Assembly (NCBI GenBank): GCA_003242205.1
Contig: QGUR01000317.1
Coordinates: 1-5,027, forward strand
Origin: Chloroflexota bacterium
GTDB lineage: Bacteria > Chloroflexota > Anaerolineae > Aggregatilineales > Phototrophicaceae
DNA length: 5,027 nucleotides
Direction of reading: 5' to 3'
The notes under the pieces were generated by a model. It was not told where the DNA came from, did no database searches, and worked only from the letters and a program-made list of their open reading frames with translations. Position 1 is the stretch's first letter. Every line of letters starts with the position of its first letter. The position numbers and the translations under genes are program-made. Below, one piece after another: positions 1 through 4,229 of this stretch.

Positions 1-1
1 A

Positions 2-250
2 TCGCGCGCGCGCCAGACAGGCGAAGGCGCGGGACTTGGGCTGTCGATTGCCAAATGGATTGTCGACGCGCACGGTGGAACGATCACTGTCAACAGCGAA
101 CTGGGCAAAGGCACGACCTTCACAATACGCCTGCCGACGTTGGCCGAACAGCCTCCAGCGGCAAACCAGTCAACTTCCCGGTTGCGCCTGAGCCTGATCC
201 GGCGTAATTCCGGCAATTCGCAGGCTTCCCTCGAAAAACCGGCCCCGTAG
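2..250 (+). CDS. Sensor histidine kinase, C-terminal end (5' truncated)
   Basis: The last 82 residues of a two-component sensor histidine kinase are present; the gene enters from the left edge. The frame shows the end of the HATPase_c ATP-binding fold. A G-box, GEGAGLGLSIAK, lies at visible residues 7-18. It is followed by the helix and turn IVDAHGGTI (20-28), the NSELGKGTTF strand-turn (31-40), and the closing TIRLP strand. This order is diagnostic of the family, whose members autophosphorylate a histidine and pass the phosphate to a response regulator. The sensor, dimerisation and His-box regions lie outside the window, so the signal and partner are unknown. About 37 residues follow the fold, rich in Ser, Arg and Asn, with no recognised domain. 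The stop TAG (248-250) is only 3 bp from the end of the opposing ArsR gene, and there is no room for a dedicated terminator. The family call is secure. Confidence 0.93.
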   Translation, partial: SRARQTGEGAGLGLSIAKWIVDAHGGTITVNSELGKGTTFTIRLPTLAEQPPAANQSTSRLRLSLIRRNSGNSQASLEKPAP

Positions 251-253
251 CGC

Positions 254-592
254 TTAGCGGCAGTCCAGATGGGCGATGCTGTTGACGAGGATTTCACGGA
301 GGTGGTCGTCGCAGAGGCTATAGTAGACGTGACGACCCCGTTTGGACCAGCGCACGAGACCAAGCTCGCGCAGATATTTAAGCTGGTGAGAAACAGCGGG
401 CTGATCCATGCCGAGGGCCAGCGTCAGATCGGTAACGCACCACTCGTTTTCACTGAGCGCCTTCACGATTCGCACACGAGTGGGATCGGCCAGCACCTGA
501 AAGAACCGGGCAATTTCGCGTGCGTCTTCAGAGGAGAGAACCGGCGCATTCACTTCCGTCGTAGCGCCACACCGAACCGTCGTCCGTGACAT
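254..592 (-). CDS. ArsR/SmtB-family metal-sensing transcriptional repressor
   Basis: This 112-residue winged-helix repressor has the normal length for the family. Landmarks are FFQVLADPTRVRIVKAL (30-46), the recognition helix region QPAVSHQLKYLRELGLV (64-80), and the wing RGRHVYYSL (85-93). These closely resemble cyanobacterial SmtB. A Cys in ENEWCVTDL (C52) sits at the alpha-3 metal site of ArsR/CadC-type sensors, and C8 lies in the N-terminal arm as in SmtB. The C-terminal alpha-5 helix keeps D95, H97 and H108 at SmtB-like spacing. The fourth ligand position, Glu in SmtB, is C111. The inference is a Zn/Cd/Co- or Pb-type sensor that leaves DNA when metal binds, but the exact metal cannot be read. 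ATG at 592 is preceded by AGGGGAG, a good ribosome binding site. No efflux pump or metallothionein lies next to it, so its targets are itself or genes elsewhere. The family is secure; the ligand is uncertain. Confidence 0.93.
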   Translation of the reverse strand: MSRTTVRCGATTEVNAPVLSSEDAREIARFFQVLADPTRVRIVKALSENEWCVTDLTLALGMDQPAVSHQLKYLRELGLVRWSKRGRHVYYSLCDDHLREILVNSIAHLDCR

Positions 593-626
593 TGACTCCC
601 CTGCTTCCTTCAGCTTATGGTACAGG

Positions 627-656
627 CTATCAAAGATTGAGCGACAAAGTCAATAG
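627..656 (-). promoter_or_regulatory. Possible operator/promoter of the ArsR-family gene
   Basis: Upstream of the ArsR gene are spaced TCAA/TTGA half-sites. TCAA (630-633), AGA and TTGA (637-640) form a short palindrome. ATTGA (636-640) also pairs with TCAAT (650-654) across 9 nt. The outer ends CTAT (627-630) and ATAG (653-656) are inverted too. On the minus strand a -35-like TTGACT falls inside this block, but a convincing -10 is not obvious (GATAGC or TACCAT are the options). Binding here would block the promoter, as in autoregulated ArsR/SmtB genes. This is inference from arrangement; the repeat is imperfect. Confidence 0.4.
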
Positions 657-684
657 AACTGCGCGATCCAATAAGCACACGCCG

Positions 685-734
685 GAAAATAAAGCAACGA
701 GGCGGAGAGCCTCTTTCATCCGTCTCCGCCTCGT
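685..734 (-). terminator. Intrinsic terminator of the tRNA-Gln gene
   Basis: A perfect 12-bp inverted repeat (697-708 with 723-734, ACGAGGCGGAGA and its complement) encloses a 14-nt loop. On the minus strand it is followed by the T-rich run TGCTTTATTTTC (685-696). It starts only 6 nt past the 3' end of the tRNA, so it should end that transcript and insulate the ArsR gene downstream. The other strand has no T tract after the stem, so this is a one-way terminator. Confidence 0.87.
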
Positions 735-740
735 GAGAAG

Positions 741-812
741 CTGGGGAGGCAGGATTCGAACCTGCGCATGGCGGATCCAAAGTCCGCTGCCTTACCACTT
801 GGCTACTCCCCA
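741..812 (-). tRNA. trnQ: tRNA-Gln (anticodon UUG)
   Basis: The 72-nt minus-strand sequence folds as a standard cloverleaf. The acceptor arm TGGGGAG pairs with CTCCCCA, with a G discriminator at 741. The D-arm is GCC...GGC. The anticodon stem is GCGGA/TCCGC around the loop CTTTGGA, and the T-arm is GCAGG/CCTGC around TTCGAAT. Anticodon TTG (positions 778-780 on the plus strand) reads Gln codon CAA, and CAG by wobble. A U1-A72 pair and G73, seen here, match bacterial tRNA-Gln such as the E. coli one. The 3' CCA is not encoded and must be added by CCA-adding enzyme. Its own promoter lies upstream and a terminator immediately downstream, so it is a single-gene unit. Confidence 0.97.
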
Positions 813-824
813 AACTGTCACTGT

Positions 825-852
825 ATTATACCAGAGGGTCCCTGTGCGACAA
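825..852 (-). promoter_or_regulatory. Sigma70-type promoter of tRNA-Gln
   Basis: On the minus strand, TATAAT (825-830) is a perfect -10. It is preceded by TGG, an extended -10 element, and by TTGTCG (847-852) as a -35 at 16-bp spacing. Transcription should start about 7 nt downstream, just ahead of the mature tRNA 5' end at 812. Confidence 0.85.
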
Positions 853-933
853 GGGAGCGCCGCGCCCGACGCCCGTCCGCTGTCACGCAGATCGGCGCAA
901 GCATGAGCCGCGTTTCGCTCGAAAACTTCGCCT

Positions 934-1539
934 TCAACCGCCCGGAGTCTCAATCCCCAGAAACGACTCCAACCCCGGCAAGATGAGTTGGTTCAGCATC
1001 TGCCCGAACACTTCCGGCGAGTAGGCCATATCGTTTTCGAGCCACCACACCAGCGCACCGATGAAGGCGCTGGCATAGAAATTCGCCGCTAGCTCGGTCC
1101 GGAGCGGGTCACGTTGTATGCGCTGGGCCATCGACCTGAAGTGTTCACGGGCCGAGGCGAAAAGATAATCGTACAGCGGGTTGCGCGCGCGTTGGTCCTG
1201 CGTTCCAAGCATGGCCCGGAAAAGGCGATGATGCTGCTGCACAAACCGCAGCACGTTGAACGGCATGTTGGCGCTGTTATCTTCAAATCTTCCCTGCCCT
1301 GCGGACAACTGCCTGATACCTTCCTCAAACCGCTCGTTGAGCAGGGTTAACATGCTCCGTAGAAGCTGATCCTTGTTTTCGAAATGCGTGTAAAAAGTCG
1401 ACCGCCCAACGTTCGCTCGATCCAGAATTTCCTGTATCGTGATGTCATCATAAGCTTTTTCGGCAATCAACTCCGCCAGCGCGTTTTGCAACAACTGAAT
1501 CGTTTTCTGGATACGGCGATCCAACGGTCTGCCACTCAT
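934..1539 (-). CDS. TetR/AcrR-family transcriptional repressor
   Basis: This 201-residue protein has the usual TetR length. The N-terminal DNA-binding domain spans about residues 8-55, with the helix-turn-helix at 33-53 (ITIQEILDRANVGRSTFYTHF less the last residue or so). The signature RSTFYTHFENKDQLL follows. The C-terminal ligand/dimer domain contains a GALVWWLEND...SPEVFGQMLNQL stretch (161-185), typical of the TetR_C_8-like group; the ligand cannot be deduced. ATG at 1539 follows a strong AAGGAGG with 4-nt spacing. The gene is divergent from the SnoaL-like gene and shares a 164-bp intergenic region holding two promoters and a 30-bp palindrome, so it very likely represses both itself and that neighbour. 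No clear terminator is visible between its stop and the tRNA promoter. The family is certain; the inducer is unknown. Confidence 0.95.
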   Translation of the reverse strand: MSGRPLDRRIQKTIQLLQNALAELIAEKAYDDITIQEILDRANVGRSTFYTHFENKDQLLRSMLTLLNERFEEGIRQLSAGQGRFEDNSANMPFNVLRFVQQHHRLFRAMLGTQDQRARNPLYDYLFASAREHFRSMAQRIQRDPLRTELAANFYASAFIGALVWWLENDMAYSPEVFGQMLNQLILPGLESFLGIETPGG

Positions 1540-1550
1540 CCGGCCTCCTT

Positions 1551-1588
1551 TTCTGAACAGCGCTGTCTTTCCTGTTCGGTTCTGAACA
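1551..1588. repeat. GTTC/GAAC half-site cluster in the tetR leader
   Basis: TTCTGAACA occurs twice as a direct repeat (1551-1559 and 1580-1588), 29 bp apart. Between the copies CTGTTC (1572-1577) is inverted to GAACAG (1555-1560). GTTC-T-GAAC (1579-1587) is a perfect small palindrome, and ACAGCGCTGT (1557-1566) is another. The core GTTC/GAAC matches the inner arms of the larger palindrome at 1644-1673, so these may be secondary binding sites for the same repressor in the untranslated leader of tetR. The link is inferred. Confidence 0.45.
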
Positions 1589-1607
1589 AGCCGGCTGCTT
1601 TTGGTTG

Positions 1608-1637
1608 TTGACCGGCGCTACTGGCCTCGATTATAAC
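1608..1637 (+). promoter_or_regulatory. Promoter of the SnoaL-like gene
   Basis: TTGACC (1608-1613) and TATAAC (1632-1637) are separated by 18 bp and make a good sigma70-type promoter. The expected start site is near 1644, the first base of the 30-bp palindrome, so a protein bound there would block initiation or escape. Confidence 0.65.
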
Positions 1638-1657
1638 GATACCGGACATAAGTTCAA
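1630..1657 (-). promoter_or_regulatory. Divergent promoter of the tetR gene
   Basis: On the minus strand TTGAAC (1652-1657) and TATAAT (1630-1635) are 16 bp apart. The -10 overlaps the -10 of the opposite promoter by 4 bp, so polymerase can occupy only one at a time. The -35 lies inside the inner arm of the palindrome, which predicts autorepression. The expected start is near 1623, giving a leader of about 85 nt. Confidence 0.6.
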
Positions 1658-1673
1658 TAATGAACACATGTCC
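1644..1673. promoter_or_regulatory. 30-bp palindromic operator, probable TetR-family binding site
   Basis: Outer arms GGACAT/ATGTCC and inner arms GTTCA/TGAAC are symmetric around a TA centre at 1658-1659. Twelve of 15 base pairs match across the axis. The site covers the predicted start and first transcribed bases of the SnoaL-like gene and the -35 of tetR. Its position in a divergent intergenic region next to a TetR-family gene is the classic arrangement for an autoregulated operator. Binding by this protein is inferred. Confidence 0.75.
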
Positions 1674-1702
1674 GCAGACGATAGAGTGAGGAGAGTATCA
1701 CC

Positions 1703-2131
1703 ATGACGAGCGAGCAGAATAAGGCGATCGTGCGCCGCTTCTGGCAGGCATATGAGACCAACGATCAGGCGGCATTGAACGAGGTGTTGTCACCTGCGCT
1801 GGTAGCGCGCACGCCCGGCGCGCCAGAACCGCAGAACCGCGAAATGCATTTGCAGGGTATCCGCATGTTCACCGCTGCTTTCAGCGACCGGCAGTTCACC
1901 GTAGATGAGATGATTGCGGAAGGCGATGTGGTTGCAACGCGGACTACCCTTCGCGGCACGCATACCGGCGAATGGCAGGGACACGCGCCAACCGGCAAAC
2001 GGATTTCCGCTCCGGGGCTCACACTTGAGCGCATTCAGGATGGCAAGATCGTCGAGCGCTGGTTCAGCTTCGACGTGCCGGCCGTCATGCAGCAACTCGG
2101 CCTCTCGCCGCAGCCGGAACGCGCCCCGTAA
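1703..2131 (+). CDS. SnoaL-like (NTF2-fold) protein, putative ester cyclase family
   Basis: This 142-residue cytosolic protein has the alpha+beta cone pattern of the SnoaL/NTF2-like superfamily. The N-terminal helix contains QNKAIVRRFWQAYETND (5-21). The family-typical middle and end follow: AEGDVVATRTTLRGTHTGEW (72-91), PTGKRIS (96-102), and LERIQDGKIVERWFSFD (108-124), then a Leu/Gln C-terminal helix ending in QQLGL. Relatives are often annotated as ester cyclase after the nogalamycin polyketide cyclase SnoaL, but most genomic members have no known substrate, and no polyketide genes are nearby. A catalytic role for D124 is possible but not shown. ATG at 1703 has GAGGAG 9 nt upstream. The gene is predicted to be repressed by the divergent TetR protein and derepressed by its ligand, so it may act on a small hydrophobic or toxic compound. 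The fold call is confident; the reaction is unknown. Confidence 0.9.
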   Translation: MTSEQNKAIVRRFWQAYETNDQAALNEVLSPALVARTPGAPEPQNREMHLQGIRMFTAAFSDRQFTVDEMIAEGDVVATRTTLRGTHTGEWQGHAPTGKRISAPGLTLERIQDGKIVERWFSFDVPAVMQQLGLSPQPERAP

Positions 2132-2142
2132 AGCCTTCTCCG

Positions 2143-2180
2143 CCGGGGCGCTGATGTACAGCGCCCCGGTCTCCCCTTTA
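2143..2180. terminator. Hairpin terminator between convergent genes
   Basis: A perfect 11-bp GC-rich stem (CCGGGGCGCTG at 2143-2153 with 2159-2169) has a 5-nt ATGTA loop. It lies 11 nt past the SnoaL-like stop codon. On the plus strand it is followed by TCTCCCCTTTA, a weak T tract. On the minus strand it lies about 30 nt beyond the SH3b gene and lacks a T run. It probably ends the plus-strand transcript and may serve both genes. Confidence 0.7.
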
Positions 2181-2197
2181 CAACTTGAAGAATGCAG

Positions 2198-3532
2198 TTA
2201 GTAGCCGCCGCGAGGGTCGGGAAAGGCGTTGCCAAAGCTACCCGGAATGCGCGTCGGCGTTGGCCGTGGCGGCACATTGGTATCAATGGGCAGCGCCTCG
2301 TAATAAGCCTGCGTTTCCAGCGTGATCAGAGCTACCCAGCCGACCGCGCCGCCGCTTTCGACCTTCACCCACTGGCTGTACGGGCTGCGCGCGAGAAGGT
2401 TGACCAGCGTGCCATCGCTGAGCGAGGCGGTCACCGGGAAGGCTGCGTCCGGCCCTGAGCGAAGATTTACGCCGGCAGGCGCGACAATGCGGCCCTGATT
2501 GCCGGCCGCGCCAAAGCGCTGCGGAGGCAACGGCGTCGCCTCATAGACCGCCGAAATCGGGCCAACATCCCCAACCAGCAACTCGGCGAGAATCCAGCCG
2601 CTGATACCCGAATCGAGGCGCACATGATACCAGTCCGCCTCGGGATTGGTCCCCAGCACGCTCATCACTTCGCCCGCCGGCACTTCCATGATAATCCCGG
2701 CGCTGGTCGATGGAGAGCTTCGCAAATTGACAACACCTTCCGAACGCACCGAACCCGGCTGGGGCAGCACGACAGGCCGGGGAAACAGCGCCACCGGCAG
2801 GTTTTGCAGCGCCGCCGGATCGAACGGGACGGCCTGTGTTGCCACGTCAGCCGGGCGGCTGAAATCGCCGGGATGGTAAGGCACGCTCAGTTCATGGCCG
2901 GTAGGCAGCAGTTGCTGGTCGCCAGACACCGTGACGATGGATTGCCCCGAAAGCGCGATAAACCGGGTCGCATCCCCGGTCGTTCGCACCAGCACCGTAC
3001 CGTTTAAACTCAACGAAGCGCCGTTGATGACCAGCCGGGCGACCGAACCCGGCGTATTTTGCAGGATCAGTGTATTGTGCGGCGCGGCGGGACACTGCGG
3101 CGCATCTGCTCCGGTTTCCACGATCGACGAGGTCCAGACCGGAAAACCTTCGGGCGTCACATCGCGCATGGAAACATCGCCCAGCAACAAAGCCGTGGCC
3201 GCTGTCGGTTCCGGCATGCGAATCCAGGCGATCCCAATCGAGCCGGTTTCGGGTGCAAGCGGCGGCGTGTGTAAGGCCGATACCTCATGCGCTTCGATCA
3301 GCGCGCCCGGCAACGCTAGCTGGTTACTCACCGGCCCCTGTGGTTCAGCCTGAGGAGCCGCCCCACCATTGCAGATCGTTCCGGCGGGGCCGGTCACGCA
3401 GGCGTTGCTGGCCGACGCCCACAGGGACTCGAGCGCCGCAGCACAGGTGGCTGCATCGGGTTCCTGAGCGCTGGCCAACGCAGCCGATCCAAGGACGATC
3501 AATGCAAGCGCAGGCAGAAGGTATCGTCGCAT
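2198..3532 (-). CDS. Secreted protein with two bacterial SH3 (SH3b) domains
   Basis: This 444-residue protein begins with an Sec-type signal peptide: MRRY, a hydrophobic core LLPALALIVLGSAALA, and a likely AxA cut after A22. The mature N-terminal part (about 25-250) has four cysteines (C30, C45, C54, C147) and no catalytic motif. It includes a beta-rich stretch (about 155-220), with NGASLSLNGTVLVRTTGD at 170-187, that resembles sugar- or FecR-like beta folds. Two SH3b domains follow, about 262-320 (VVNLRSSPSTSAG, then WYHVRL and SGWI) and 347-405 (GVNLRSGPDAAFP, then WVKVES and VGWV). SH3b domains usually bind cell-wall or surface ligands. The tail is Pro/Gly-rich and ends GGY. I recall this layout from Chloroflexota genomes, where it is common but uncharacterised. 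ATG at 3532 follows AGAGG with a short 3-nt gap. The domain call is strong; the role, perhaps envelope or adhesion, is unknown. Confidence 0.9.
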   Translation of the reverse strand: MRRYLLPALALIVLGSAALASAQEPDAATCAAALESLWASASNACVTGPAGTICNGGAAPQAEPQGPVSNQLALPGALIEAHEVSALHTPPLAPETGSIGIAWIRMPEPTAATALLLGDVSMRDVTPEGFPVWTSSIVETGADAPQCPAAPHNTLILQNTPGSVARLVINGASLSLNGTVLVRTTGDATRFIALSGQSIVTVSGDQQLLPTGHELSVPYHPGDFSRPADVATQAVPFDPAALQNLPVALFPRPVVLPQPGSVRSEGVVNLRSSPSTSAGIIMEVPAGEVMSVLGTNPEADWYHVRLDSGISGWILAELLVGDVGPISAVYEATPLPPQRFGAAGNQGRIVAPAGVNLRSGPDAAFPVTASLSDGTLVNLLARSPYSQWVKVESGGAVGWVALITLETQAYYEALPIDTNVPPRPTPTRIPGSFGNAFPDPRGGY

Positions 3533-3572
3533 AAACCTCTGATATCGATGAGCAGAATGATTGTCAGATCAT

Positions 3573-3603
3573 GGAGCGCGCATTGTACCAGCAAACGCGC
3601 TCC
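3573..3603. repeat. 8-bp inverted repeat framing the -10 of the SH3b gene
   Basis: GGAGCGCG (3573-3580) and CGCGCTCC (3596-3603) are perfectly inverted across 15 nt that hold the extended -10 of the SH3b gene. It could be a protein binding site or, as RNA, a hairpin that ends the upstream peroxiredoxin transcript. No T tract follows on the minus strand, so a terminator role is weak. Confidence 0.5.
3582..3590 (-). promoter_or_regulatory. Extended -10 promoter of the SH3b-protein gene
   Basis: On the minus strand TGG precedes TACAAT (3582-3587), an extended -10 of good quality. No convincing -35 is seen at normal spacing, which is common for extended -10 promoters. It implies a leader of roughly 40 nt and a transcript independent of the peroxiredoxin gene upstream. 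Confidence 0.55.
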
Positions 3604-3641
3604 CACGTGGAGTTAACGCTACCCAGAGCCGGGATGACAGG

Positions 3642-4100
3642 CTAGGCTTCGATCAGCTTGAGCGCTTCCTCATAGCTGTCCGTAGGGCTGATTTTGATCC
3701 GCTGGTCGATCAGGATGCCGTTCTCGTCGATCACCCAATGCGAACGCAACGTTCCGACCGACTTCTTGCCAAAGCTGACCTTTTCACCCCAGGCGCCGTA
3801 CTGTTCCAGCACCTTGTGATCGGGATCGGACAGGAAGTCGTAGGTGAAGTTCTGCTTTTCGCGCCATTTGGCCAGATCTTCCGGGCTGTCATCGCTGATG
3901 CCGAGCACGACGGCGTTCTTTGTCTCGAACCGCGGCAGATTGTCGCGAAAGCCACAGGCCTGCGTCGTGCAACCGGGCGTATCGGCGCGTGGAAAGGCAA
4001 ACAGGATGACCTTCTTGCCGCGGAAGTCGCTGAGGCGCACGGGCTTACGATCCTGGTTCAACAGTTCAAAATCGGGAGCGGGCTGTCCAATCTCAAGCAT
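3642..4100 (-). CDS. bcp: Thiol peroxidase, BCP/PrxQ-type peroxiredoxin
   Basis: This 152-residue cytosolic peroxidase reduces hydrogen and organic hydroperoxides, with electrons usually from thioredoxin. It carries the family signature PRADTPGCTTQACGFRD (37-53). C44 is the peroxidatic Cys, with T41 of the active-site PxxxTxxC pattern. C49, five residues on, is the resolving Cys of the atypical two-Cys PrxQ type. R119 in GTLRSHWVID fits the conserved active-site Arg. The N-terminal GQPAPDFELLNQD and the thioredoxin-fold segments match the BCP length. An ATG exists 30 bp further out (4130), but it has no ribosome binding site and adds a non-homologous start. The ATG at 4100 follows GAGGAGG with 5-nt spacing and starts MLEIGQPAPDF, as the family does. 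The gene is monocistronic, divergent from the glycosyltransferase gene. Confidence 0.96.
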   Translation of the reverse strand: MLEIGQPAPDFELLNQDRKPVRLSDFRGKKVILFAFPRADTPGCTTQACGFRDNLPRFETKNAVVLGISDDSPEDLAKWREKQNFTYDFLSDPDHKVLEQYGAWGEKVSFGKKSVGTLRSHWVIDENGILIDQRIKISPTDSYEEALKLIEA

Positions 4101-4147
4101 CGGTTCCTCCTCGAAACCTATGGGCAACATAGATGCAGCAACTACAA

Positions 4148-4153
4148 ACTATA
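4148..4153 (-). promoter_or_regulatory. Possible -10 of the peroxiredoxin gene
   Basis: On the minus strand TATAGT (4148-4153) lies 48 nt before the chosen ATG. The best -35 is a weak TTATGC (18-bp spacing), within the CGGGC-ATAA-GCCCG inverted repeat (4168-4181). Confidence 0.4.
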
Positions 4154-4167
4154 CCCAACTACGGAAG

Positions 4168-4181
4168 CGGGCATAAGCCCG
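4168..4181. repeat. Short inverted repeat in the divergent intergenic region
   Basis: CGGGC (4168-4172) and GCCCG (4177-4181) are perfect arms around ATAA. The repeat overlaps the likely -35 of the peroxiredoxin gene, so it could be an operator for an unknown regulator. Five base pairs is short, so chance is possible. Confidence 0.4.
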
Positions 4182-4216
4182 TTCGATGAAAGGCCATTTA
4201 GAACCCGCACCTGTGG

Positions 4217-4222
4217 TATGCT
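4217..4222 (+). promoter_or_regulatory. Possible extended -10 for the glycosyltransferase gene
   Basis: TATGCT (4217-4222), preceded by TGG, resembles an extended -10. Its expected start site, 7 nt downstream, falls at or next to the ATG at 4230, which would make a leaderless message. It is a single weak-to-moderate match. Confidence 0.4.
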
Positions 4223-4229
4223 TCTGCCC

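Noticed and set aside
1..12. Alternating CG run at the left edge as possible Z-DNA or repeat
   Set aside because: It is about 10 bp and is explained by Arg/Ala codons of the kinase.
269..589. Plus-strand 106-residue frame opposite the ArsR gene
   Set aside because: It overlaps nearly all of a clear SmtB-like gene, has no ribosome binding site seen and an arbitrary amino acid mix.
741..812. tRNA-Gln as an integration site for a mobile element
   Set aside because: No integrase, no direct repeat of the tRNA 3' end and no phage-like genes are in the window.
911..928. TTTCG/CGAAA inverted repeat after the tetR stop as a terminator
   Set aside because: The loop is only 2 nt, the stem is AT-rich and 5 bp, and there is no T tract, so it cannot form a usable hairpin.
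586..986. Reading frames spanning the tRNA-Gln region on both strands
   Set aside because: They cross the tRNA and its terminator hairpin, and show no protein-family features.
2931..3353. Plus-strand 140-residue reading frame opposite the SH3b gene
   Set aside because: It is fully antisense to a gene with signal peptide and two SH3b domains, has no recognisable motif, and fits a GC-rich shadow frame.
3603..3617. CCACGTGG and GTTAAC palindromes as operators
   Set aside because: They are short single palindromes expected by chance, with no partner copy near.
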